Source: Candidatus Thioglobus sp. (GTDB taxonomy: Bacteria; Pseudomonadota; Gammaproteobacteria; PS1; Pseudothioglobaceae). Taken from it: a DNA stretch of 8,562 bases. Under the pieces are notes generated by a model. The model was not told the origin of the DNA, did no database searches, and saw only the letters and a program-made list of their open reading frames with translations. Position numbers and translations under genes: made by a program. The DNA is taken from NCBI GenBank assembly GCA_015163925.1, contig JAAOIF010000035.1:1-8562 (forward strand), written 5' to 3'. This document shows positions 1-5,247 of the stretch, in pieces; position 1 is the first letter of the stretch, and the number at the start of each line of letters is the position of its first letter.

Positions 1-138
1 CATCGGCACATCAATCAGGCGCTGGGTTTGAGCGTGGATTCTTCAAGCGCTGAGGTGAAAATACGCCTTGAAAATCCGTCCATCGGCTGGGCTTATATTG
101 ACCAAAATAGTTATTGTAAAGCGCCGGCTTGTTTCTAA
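1..138 (+). CDS. Partial protein tail at the left edge, unidentified
   Basis: Frame 1 is open from the first base of the window to a TAA at 136-138 and gives a 45-residue C-terminal fragment. It contains a plausible protein-like stretch (residues 4-37, including VKIRLENPSIGWAYIDQ). I do not recognise the family. The last residues are read through DNA that on the other strand encodes the start of a PIN-domain toxin, so the true C-terminus is probably lost and the final 5-12 residues are out-of-context sequence. The other two plus frames stop early. It may be a genuine gene broken by rearrangement or chance coding; the start lies outside the window. Confidence 0.35.
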   Translation, partial: HRHINQALGLSVDSSSAEVKIRLENPSIGWAYIDQNSYCKAPACF

Positions 139-186
139 CAAATCAACGATAATATTAGTATCTAAAAAGACACTTTTAATGCTCAT
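43..186 (-). pseudogene. Truncated PIN-domain toxin remnant
   Basis: The ORF starts with the ATG at 186-184, which overlaps the stop of the antitoxin-like gene by the usual ATGA. It encodes 47 residues before a TGA at 45-43. Residues 5-18 (SVFLDTNIIVDLLE) are the classical N-terminal strand and helix of PIN-domain ribonucleases of the VapC type, and Asp9 is the first metal-binding acid. A full PIN domain has about 130 residues and three or four conserved acidic residues. Here the resemblance ends at about residue 21, and the remaining ~26 residues look unrelated. The catalytic core is therefore missing and the product should be inactive. The break falls near 100-125, where a plus-strand reading frame from the left edge arrives. 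Confidence 0.7.
100..125. other. Rearrangement or chimera junction, left
   Basis: PIN-domain similarity on the minus strand stops close to 124. To the left the best coding frame is on the plus strand. The two frames face each other tail to tail and both appear cut short. I cannot fix the breakpoint to the base without homologues. No insertion sequence end, target duplication or long repeat is visible here. Confidence 0.4.
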
Positions 187-482
187 TTTGATTCGCCGTA
201 TTTTTCTTGTGCGATTTTCATACGGATTTCTCTGCCGCTCAGATTATCAAATTTCGGGTCAATCGTCAAAGTGCCGGCAATACTCATAATCGCATCTAAT
301 TTTTTCTGCCTTTCGGCGGCAATATTTTTGTCCAAAAACGCCTTGACCGCCGCCGCGTGAGTCGCCCCGACCAGTAAACCCTTGTATTTATGGCTGCGTT
401 TGTCCTCAATATTTACATAATCGTAATGATTGAAAATGCTTGAATCCCTTACCAAGTCCCGCATTCCGATAGTAATTTCCAT
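183..482 (-). CDS. Antitoxin-like protein of a PIN toxin pair
   Basis: This 99-residue protein is probably the antitoxin of a type II toxin-antitoxin pair: it would bind the toxin and repress its own promoter. The assignment rests mainly on context: a small gene directly upstream of a PIN-domain start, joined to it by a 4-bp ATGA overlap (183-186). The sequence has an N-terminal strand (MEITIGMRDLVRD), a central segment with HYDYVNIEDKRSHKYKGLLV (residues 19-38), then a charged helix (about 44-66) and a C-terminal tail (TIDPKFDNLSGREIRMKIAQ) of the type that usually wraps the toxin. The start is supported by a GGGGA ribosome site at 487-491. With the toxin truncated, this is an orphan antitoxin. 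I do not recognise a named antitoxin superfamily with certainty; a RelB/Phd-like fold is only a guess. Confidence 0.65.
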   Translation of the reverse strand: MEITIGMRDLVRDSSIFNHYDYVNIEDKRSHKYKGLLVGATHAAAVKAFLDKNIAAERQKKLDAIMSIAGTLTIDPKFDNLSGREIRMKIAQEKYGESK

Positions 483-491
483 AATTTCCCC

Positions 492-539
492 TATGTTGTC
501 TTTTGCCTATTATACTACATTCGCCCAATAGACAACATA
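492..539. promoter_or_regulatory. Inverted repeat flanking the promoter, candidate operator
   Basis: TATGTTGTCT at 492-501 and its exact reverse complement AGACAACATA at 530-539 are separated by 28 bp. One arm covers the -35 box and the other the predicted start of transcription, so a protein bound at both arms would block RNA polymerase. This is typical placement for antitoxin autoregulation. A role for the product of the adjacent gene is inferred, not shown. Confidence 0.45.
509..535 (-). promoter_or_regulatory. Predicted sigma-70 promoter of the antitoxin gene
   Basis: On the minus strand there is a TTGTCT -35 element (530-535) and a perfect TATAAT -10 (509-514). The spacer is 15 bp, slightly short of the optimum. 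Initiation would fall near 502, about 20 nt upstream of the start codon and upstream of a GGGGA ribosome site. The -35 sits inside one arm of an inverted repeat, which suggests repression by a DNA-binding protein. Confidence 0.5.
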
Positions 540-545
540 TAATTA

Positions 546-1286
546 TTACAACTGCGCCAGCACCTCAGCGGTAATATCGGCGTTGTGATAAACCTCTTGA
601 GTGTCGTCCAAATCCTCCAATCGCTCAATTAATCGCATAAATTTTTGCGCATCCTCAAGGTTCAATTCAACCCGATTTGCCGGCTCCATCGTTACCTCCG
701 AGTGCGCTGGCTCAAGCTTTGCGGCAATCAGCGCATCTTTCACTGCAAAAAAATCCTCAGGCGTGGCAATGACCTCAATTGAGCCGTCAGAATTGCTGAT
801 AATATCAGTCGCGCCGGCGTCCAAAGCGACCTCCATAATTTGCTCCTCATCGCCGGATTCAAAGCTGATAAAGCCCTGTTTGCTGAATAAATACGCCACC
901 GAGCCATCAGTTCCGAGGTTGCCGCCGTGCTTGCTGAAAGCGTGCCGGACATCGCCAACGGTGCGGTTGCGATTGTCGCTCAGGCAATCCACCATAATCG
1001 CTGTGCCGCCCAGCCCGTAGCCTTCGTAGCGGATTTCCTCGAAGTTGTCGCCGTCCAAATCGCCGCTGCCGCGTTTTACCGCATTGTCGATGGTTTCTCT
1101 TTTCATATTCGCCGCCAAAGCCTTATCTATCACCATTCTGAGCGATGGATTATTTTCAATCACGCCGCCGCCAGCCTTCGCCGCCACCACTATTTCCTTT
1201 ATCAATTTGGTGAAAATTTTCCCGCGTTTAGCGTCCTGAGCGCCTTTGCGGTGCTGAATATTGTGCCATTTTGAATGTCCTGCCAT
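546..1286 (-). CDS. yebC: YebC/TACO1-family translation or regulatory factor
   Basis: This 246-residue protein is full length for the YebC/PmpR/TACO1 family (about 240-250 residues). It begins with the family signature MAGHSKW and a basic helical N-terminal domain (residues 8-37, including [12 protein letters not shown]). It then has the conserved [13 protein letters not shown] (88-100), NRNRT and [18 protein letters not shown] (117-134) segments. The family was first described as DNA-binding regulators; members are now also linked to relieving ribosome stalling, notably at proline-rich stretches. The first base of its ATG is the last base of the nadA stop (TAATG at 1284-1288), and a GGAG ribosome site lies inside the end of nadA, so translation is probably coupled to nadA. 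No obvious terminator follows before the antitoxin promoter. Identification is secure; which molecular role applies here is not visible. Confidence 0.96.
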   Translation of the reverse strand: MAGHSKWHNIQHRKGAQDAKRGKIFTKLIKEIVVAAKAGGGVIENNPSLRMVIDKALAANMKRETIDNAVKRGSGDLDGDNFEEIRYEGYGLGGTAIMVDCLSDNRNRTVGDVRHAFSKHGGNLGTDGSVAYLFSKQGFISFESGDEEQIMEVALDAGATDIISNSDGSIEVIATPEDFFAVKDALIAAKLEPAHSEVTMEPANRVELNLEDAQKFMRLIERLEDLDDTQEVYHNADITAEVLAQL

Positions 1287-2239
1287 TATTTTTGCTCCGT
1301 GAAGTCTAATAATTTTTGAATAGATTTTTGTGCTTTTTTGCCGATTTTCGGCTCAATAATAATTTCATTTTCGCCGTTTTTTAGAGCGCTAAATAACTTT
1401 TCCAAATTATTCATTTCCATCCAGCCGCAATGCGCACAACTCTCACAATCCGCGCCAGCACCGGCGGTCGGGGCTTCTATGATTTTCGCAGTCGGATTAA
1501 CTTGGTGCATTTTGTGGAAAATTCCATTATCAGTTGCCACTATAAAAGTGGGCTCAGCTCGGTTTTTCACAGCCTCAATCAGCGCCGTAGTTGAGCCAAT
1601 CACATCGGCCAAATCCACTACCGCTTGCGGCGATTCCGGATGCACCAGCACCGCCGCCTCAGGGTGCAAAGCCTTCAAATTCGCCAGCGCATCAGCCTTA
1701 AAACGCTCATGCACCACGCAAGCCCCTTGCCACAAAAGCATATCCGCAGCGGTCTGATTTTGCACATAACGCCCCAAATGTTTGTCCGGCGCCCAGAGAA
1801 TTTTCTCGCCCAAAGAGTGCAAATGCTGGACTACTGCCACCGCACTTCCGGAGGTTACAACCCAGTCCGCACGGGCTTTAACGGCGGCTGAGGTGTTGGC
1901 ATAAACCACTACTTTTCGCTCTGGATTTTCATCGCAAAATTTGGCAAAATCCGCCGCCGGACAATCCTCATCAAGCGAGCAAGTGGCATTTTTATCAATC
2001 ACTAAAACGGTCTTTTGCGGAGACAAAATTTTGGCAGTTTCACCCATAAATTTCACTCCAGCCACAACGATAATATCGGCTTTAGAATTTTGCCCAAAAC
2101 GCGCCATCTCCAAGCTGTCAGAGACAATCCCGCCGCTCTCTTCTGCCAATATTTGCAGCTCAGCACTGACATAATAATGCGCCACCAAAACTGCATTTTT
2201 GGCTTGTAAAAGTTGCTTAATTTTCGCTTGAATTGCCAT
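1286..2239 (-). CDS. nadA: Quinolinate synthase NadA
   Basis: NadA condenses iminoaspartate with dihydroxyacetone phosphate to quinolinate in de novo NAD synthesis, using an oxygen-sensitive [4Fe-4S] cluster. At 317 residues it is about 30 shorter than the E. coli enzyme, and the missing part is the dispensable N-terminal extension. The three cluster-ligand cysteines are recognisable as Cys87 (ATCSLDEDC), Cys174 (QGACVVH) and Cys271. Cys271 is the last of the C-x2-C-x2-C group (265, 268, 271) in ADCESCAHC. Further conserved segments are VAHYY (19-23), [14 protein letters not shown] (61-74), [18 protein letters not shown] (113-130) and [18 protein letters not shown] (200-217). No Shine-Dalgarno sequence is evident before the ATG; the gene starts 15 bp after the DUF302 gene, which suggests cotranscription. 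The partner nadB and nadC are not in the window. The yebC ATG overlaps its stop by one base. Confidence 0.96.
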   Translation of the reverse strand: MAIQAKIKQLLQAKNAVLVAHYYVSAELQILAEESGGIVSDSLEMARFGQNSKADIIVVAGVKFMGETAKILSPQKTVLVIDKNATCSLDEDCPAADFAKFCDENPERKVVVYANTSAAVKARADWVVTSGSAVAVVQHLHSLGEKILWAPDKHLGRYVQNQTAADMLLWQGACVVHERFKADALANLKALHPEAAVLVHPESPQAVVDLADVIGSTTALIEAVKNRAEPTFIVATDNGIFHKMHQVNPTAKIIEAPTAGAGADCESCAHCGWMEMNNLEKLFSALKNGENEIIIEPKIGKKAQKSIQKLLDFTEQK

Positions 2240-2254
2240 AATTAAAATTTAGAA

Positions 2255-2875
2255 TTATTTGCTTTTAAATATTGCAAAAAAACCAAGAATTGCCACTAAA
2301 AACATTATTGCAAATCCGGTATTTTGGCTGAATACGGATATTGGAATTGGGAAAAATATTTGTGCTAATGAGGCTAATGCGGTTATAAAGAGCAATAATT
2401 CTATAGTTTTTTGATATTGGGTAATCCGACAAGGCAAATAAGCCGAAAATGCGTCCGAATAATCAACCATAATCATCGCTGTGCGCGGCGAGCAATATTG
2501 GAAAACTTTTAAAAATCGCTGCTCTTCGCCGGTTTGTAATTTGACCATTTCCGAGAGTGGTAATTTGCCCACATCCCTTATCCCCTCTGCCGTAGCGATG
2601 GAAGTCATCGCCTCTTCCACATCCTCGTTTGAGACATCATCAGCAACTTTCACGCGCACGATTGAAGCCATAGTAATATCGCTGGTGTCAAGCAAAATAT
2701 TAGTCATCGGCATATAAACTTTTTCCATCGCCTCAGGGTGCAATTTCGGCGTTATCATTTCGCCGATAACCTTACTGGTTACGCCATATTTGAACTGTAA
2801 CATTGCCCCATAATAAACGCTAATAGCGCCAATAATAATCAAAATCCACTTGCTTAAACTAATAAAAATACTCAT
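2255..2875 (-). CDS. Membrane protein with a DUF302 domain
   Basis: The 206-residue protein has an N-terminal membrane helix (about 8-28), a soluble domain (about 30-155) and two C-terminal helices (about 157-177 and 186-203). The soluble part ends with the DUF302 hallmark: KVFQYCSPRTAMIMV (123-137) followed by AYLPCRITQY (145-154), matching the 'C-x-P ... LPCR-I-Y' pattern of that family. Two cysteines (128 and 149) lie in these motifs. The function of DUF302 is not established. Most members I know are small soluble proteins, so a three-helix membrane-anchored version is less usual. The start is supported by GGAGTG just upstream. It lies 96 bp after the CBS gene and 15 bp before nadA on the same strand. 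The 96-bp gap could hold its own promoter (a TAAAAT lies in it) but no good -35 was found. Membership in the PII/CBS/DUF1538 unit is possible, not certain. Confidence 0.75.
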   Translation of the reverse strand: MSIFISLSKWILIIIGAISVYYGAMLQFKYGVTSKVIGEMITPKLHPEAMEKVYMPMTNILLDTSDITMASIVRVKVADDVSNEDVEEAMTSIATAEGIRDVGKLPLSEMVKLQTGEEQRFLKVFQYCSPRTAMIMVDYSDAFSAYLPCRITQYQKTIELLLFITALASLAQIFFPIPISVFSQNTGFAIMFLVAILGFFAIFKSK

Positions 2876-2971
2876 TTTTCACTCCAATTTTTGCTAATAA
2901 TCCTCAGATTTTAGCAGGTCAGCAGCACTCGGCAGATATATCACTTTATGCTAATATGTTTTGCCTGATTT

Positions 2972-3367
2972 TTAAATAATCCGCAAGCCATTAAAAACGA
3001 TATTTGTCAGGCTCACCACCCCCACAATTTTGCCGTTATCAATCACCGGACAGCGCGATAAACCCAGCCGTGTCAGCAGTCTGGCGCAATAACGAATATC
3101 CATATCCGAATGCACAGAAATAGCCGGTTTGTTCATAATTTCATACACATTTACCCGGTCCAAAGCTCGGTCTTTGGCGATGACTTTTGAGGCAATATCG
3201 GCAACTAAAACCACCCCATATTCATCAAAATCGTGAGATTTATCCACTAATAACATCTTGGTTTTCTTATGCTCCATATCGTCTAATGCGTTTTTCACCG
3301 TGCTTTTTGAATCAACAATATCAAATTTGGTCCACATAACATCTTTTACTAAAGTTGGTGCTTTCAT
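2972..3367 (-). CDS. Two-CBS-domain regulatory protein
   Basis: This 131-residue protein consists of almost nothing but two CBS motifs: CBS1 about residues 8-63 (VKDVMWTKFDIVDSKSTVKN ... GVVLVADIASKVI) and CBS2 about 75-128 (YEIMNKPAISVHSDMDIRYC ... RCPVIDNGKIVGVVSLTNIV). A CBS pair forms a Bateman module that commonly binds adenosine nucleotides or S-adenosylmethionine and regulates a partner. No enzyme domain is attached, so it should act on another protein; the tandem DUF1538 membrane proteins and the PII-like protein encoded upstream are the obvious candidates. Its ATG overlaps the PII-like stop by ATGA (3364-3367), and a GGAGGA ribosome site sits just upstream. The ligand cannot be deduced from the sequence. 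Confidence 0.85.
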   Translation of the reverse strand: MKAPTLVKDVMWTKFDIVDSKSTVKNALDDMEHKKTKMLLVDKSHDFDEYGVVLVADIASKVIAKDRALDRVNVYEIMNKPAISVHSDMDIRYCARLLTRLGLSRCPVIDNGKIVGVVSLTNIVFNGLRII

Positions 3368-3714
3368 AATTTTTCCTCCACAGTATCCTCTAATGCTTGA
3401 ATCTGATGCATAATGCCAACGGCATCTTCTACATCAATCTGAAAAGCGATGCCTTCATTAGCATCACTTTCAAAATCACCCGCCTGGGCAATGCCTTCCA
3501 AAATGGCTCGGCATAAGTGCTGTTCCACGAGTAATAATAACACATCTCGCGGGGTTTCTACATTCAGCCCCAGAAATGTTGTGTTGTGTTCAAGGCCTTC
3601 GCCCCGTGCTTGAGAGATAATGGTTGAGCCGGTCGCGCCTTTTCCCCTTGCAGCATCAAGGATTCTGTCGGTTTTGTCACTATCAACAAAAGCAATAATC
3701 AATTTAAAGTGCAT
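3364..3714 (-). CDS. PII-like (GlnB superfamily) regulator, atypical
   Basis: The 116-residue length and the layout fit the trimeric ferredoxin-like PII fold: an N-terminal strand (MHFKLIIAFVDSDKTDRILD), GKGATGSTIISQARGEG (24-40) leading into the T-loop, a helix rich in leucine (DVLLLLVEQHLCRAILEGI, 57-75), and a C-terminal strand GIAFQIDVEDAVGI (88-101) in place of the canonical B-loop strand. Classical PII proteins sense ATP/ADP and 2-oxoglutarate and bind targets through the T-loop. Here the T-loop region is clearly shorter than in GlnB/GlnK, the uridylylated Tyr51 is absent (the protein has no tyrosine), and the canonical GDGKI of the B-loop is replaced by NEGIA. Its position between DUF1538 membrane genes and a CBS gene suggests it gates or senses for those membrane proteins rather than controlling nitrogen metabolism. 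The start is fixed by a perfect AGGAGG. Confidence 0.85.
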   Translation of the reverse strand: MHFKLIIAFVDSDKTDRILDAARGKGATGSTIISQARGEGLEHNTTFLGLNVETPRDVLLLLVEQHLCRAILEGIAQAGDFESDANEGIAFQIDVEDAVGIMHQIQALEDTVEEKL

Positions 3715-3718
3715 ATTT

Positions 3719-3724
3719 CCTCCT
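3719..3724 (-). promoter_or_regulatory. Perfect Shine-Dalgarno of the PII-like gene
   Basis: AGGAGG on the minus strand, four bases before the ATG at 3714. It overlaps the TAG stop of the upstream DUF1538 gene (3723-3725), so ribosomes ending there are placed at the next start. It is the strongest ribosome site seen in the window and suggests that the soluble regulator is made in excess of the membrane proteins. Confidence 0.75.
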
Positions 3725-4478
3725 ATTTTTTATGGTTAATTTTATGGTTTTTTTGGATAAAAGTTTGACTAAATTGCGCATAAATCATAACACTCATAAT
3801 TGGAAAAAGTGAGGCAAAAGCAATCAGTCCAAAACCATCAATCAGCGTATTTCTGCCCTCAATGGTACTCGCCAAACCCAGCCCCAGAGCGGCAATGACT
3901 GGAACTGTTACAATTGAAGTAGTAACTCCGCCGGCATCATACGCCAAGGCAATCATATTTTTTGGGGCAAAATAAGTTTGCATCAAAACCACAGCGTAGC
4001 CGCCAATAATAAAATAATGCAATGGTAAGCCGGTAACAATCCGAAAACTGCCGAGTGCAATTCCCACTGCCACGCCAATCGCAACAGTAATACGCAATGG
4101 CCAAATTTTGATAAATCCGCCAGAAACTTGATTTGCCTTAATTGCCACAGCCAGCAGCGAAGGCTCGGCGATTGTAGTGGCAAAACCGATACTGGCTGCA
4201 AAAATATAAATCCAGTAATAACTTTTCCAATTATTAATGTCTTTGATGAAATCAGCAGAAGCTAATTGTGCTGCCATTAGCTTTCCCAAAGGAAATAAAG
4301 CTTTTTCTAAGCCGATAATTAATAGTGTTAGCCCCACCCAGACCAAAATAAAACCAATAATAATTCGCTTTAAATTGTTGATTTTTTGTTTTAAAATGAT
4401 AACTTGAAAGCCAAATAACACCAGTATTATGGGCATTACATCGCCAAAAGTTTCAATGAATGGATGAATTAAATTCAT
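3723..4478 (-). CDS. DUF1538 membrane protein, second copy
   Basis: This 251-residue, very hydrophobic protein has about six to seven predicted membrane segments and belongs to the DUF1538 family, whose function is not established. It shares with its upstream neighbour the segments [17 protein letters not shown] (49-65), [15 protein letters not shown] (98-112), and the long C-terminal signature [11 protein letters not shown] ... [14 protein letters not shown] ... [22 protein letters not shown] (177-227). The invariant TIAEP and YD-GGVTT-(x)3-TVP motifs look like re-entrant or pore-lining elements of a transporter, but this is inference. The C-terminus carries a short basic tail ([10 protein letters not shown]), which would lie in the cytoplasm. 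Its ATG overlaps the stop of the first copy by ATGA (4475-4478); the PII-like gene starts 8 bp after its stop. The two copies are similar enough to be paralogues and would most simply form a heteromer. Confidence 0.85.
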   Translation of the reverse strand: MNLIHPFIETFGDVMPIILVLFGFQVIILKQKINNLKRIIIGFILVWVGLTLLIIGLEKALFPLGKLMAAQLASADFIKDINNWKSYYWIYIFAASIGFATTIAEPSLLAVAIKANQVSGGFIKIWPLRITVAIGVAVGIALGSFRIVTGLPLHYFIIGGYAVVLMQTYFAPKNMIALAYDAGGVTTSIVTVPVIAALGLGLASTIEGRNTLIDGFGLIAFASLFPIMSVMIYAQFSQTFIQKNHKINHKK

Positions 4479-5203
4479 TGCAAAATCCCAAATAATATTA
4501 CCGCAATAATCGGCAGGAGCGAGGCGATAGCAATCATTCCAAAGCCATCAGTGAGCGGATTTCTGCCTTGAATGCTACTGCTTAATCCGACCCCTAATGC
4601 TGTGAGCAGTGGCACAGTAACAGGCCCTGTGGTCACTCCGCCAGAGTCATAAGCAATGCCAATAATAAAATTCGGCGCAAAAAAAGTGGCAATGATAACT
4701 AAAAGATAACCGCCAATAATTAACCATTGTATCGGCCAGCCTTTGAGGATTTTTAATACCCCCAGCACTACTGATAATCCTACCGAGACAGCTACGGTAT
4801 AGCGTAATGTTTGCGCATAATTGTTGAAGTTTTCATTGTCAATAATTCCTCCAAATTGGGCAACTTTAGCTGCCTCATTAGCCATTACAATCAGGTCTGG
4901 CTCTGCTATGGTTGCCCCAAAACCCAGCGCAAAAGCAAAAATTAACAGCCAAAATAATGAGCCTTTTTTGACAAAAGCATGCGCCAAAGCCTCGCCAATC
5001 GGGAATAATCCTAATTTAAGCCCATAAATAAATAATGTCAAACCGAATAAAACAAACACTCCGCCGACAACAATATTTCCCAAATTAGGAATGCTTTGCT
5101 GCAAAACTACAACCTGAAAAAACGCCACAACTGCCACAATCGGCGCTAAATCCTTAGCACTATCGGTTAAGTTATTGGCAAATTGCTGCAAGGTTTTTTT
5201 CAT
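4475..5203 (-). CDS. DUF1538 membrane protein, first copy
   Basis: The first gene of the cluster, 242 residues, is also a polytopic DUF1538 protein. Conserved blocks match the second copy: [17 protein letters not shown] (54-70), [20 protein letters not shown] (94-113), and [20 protein letters not shown] (184-203) with [22 protein letters not shown] (211-232). An acidic residue follows the proline in TIAEPD here (Asp103), where the second copy has serine, so the two subunits may not be equivalent. It has no clear Shine-Dalgarno sequence before the ATG. The 44-bp AT-rich gap to the divergent pabC-mltG gene must hold the promoter for the whole minus-strand run unless transcription enters from elsewhere. 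Substrate unknown; the family has been noted beside PII and CBS genes, from memory, not from a search. Confidence 0.85.
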   Translation of the reverse strand: MKKTLQQFANNLTDSAKDLAPIVAVVAFFQVVVLQQSIPNLGNIVVGGVFVLFGLTLFIYGLKLGLFPIGEALAHAFVKKGSLFWLLIFAFALGFGATIAEPDLIVMANEAAKVAQFGGIIDNENFNNYAQTLRYTVAVSVGLSVVLGVLKILKGWPIQWLIIGGYLLVIIATFFAPNFIIGIAYDSGGVTTGPVTVPLLTALGVGLSSSIQGRNPLTDGFGMIAIASLLPIIAVILFGILQ

Positions 5204-5247
5204 TAAAAAATCTATTTTATGCGATTGTTAAATTATAATATTAGCCT
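5204..5247. promoter_or_regulatory. Divergent AT-rich promoter region
   Basis: The 44 bp between two divergent genes contain a TATAAT at 5234-5239 on the plus strand and one at 5232-5237 on the minus strand, overlapping each other. Neither has a good -35 at the right distance. If the plus-strand -10 is used, transcription would start about at the pabC-mltG ATG (5248), giving a leaderless or nearly leaderless message, in keeping with the lack of a Shine-Dalgarno sequence there. Confidence 0.35.

Noticed and set aside
68..289. 73-residue plus-strand ORF over the toxin-antitoxin remnant
   Set aside because: It lies antisense to the PIN start and antitoxin, is rich in Ile/Leu/Ser from AT-rich sequence and has no ribosome site.
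601..1274. Open frames on the plus strand across yebC
   Set aside because: They are antisense to a clearly conserved YebC protein, have low-complexity composition and no ribosome sites.
1338..2209. Plus-strand open frames across nadA
   Set aside because: Antisense shadows of NadA with no family features.
2240..2254. Regulatory leader or riboswitch upstream of nadA
   Set aside because: Only 15 bp separate nadA from the preceding gene, which leaves no room for an aptamer.
2876..2971. Small gene or terminator between the CBS and DUF302 genes
   Set aside because: No ORF with a ribosome site and no stable hairpin with a T run; at most a weak -10-like TAAAAT without a -35.
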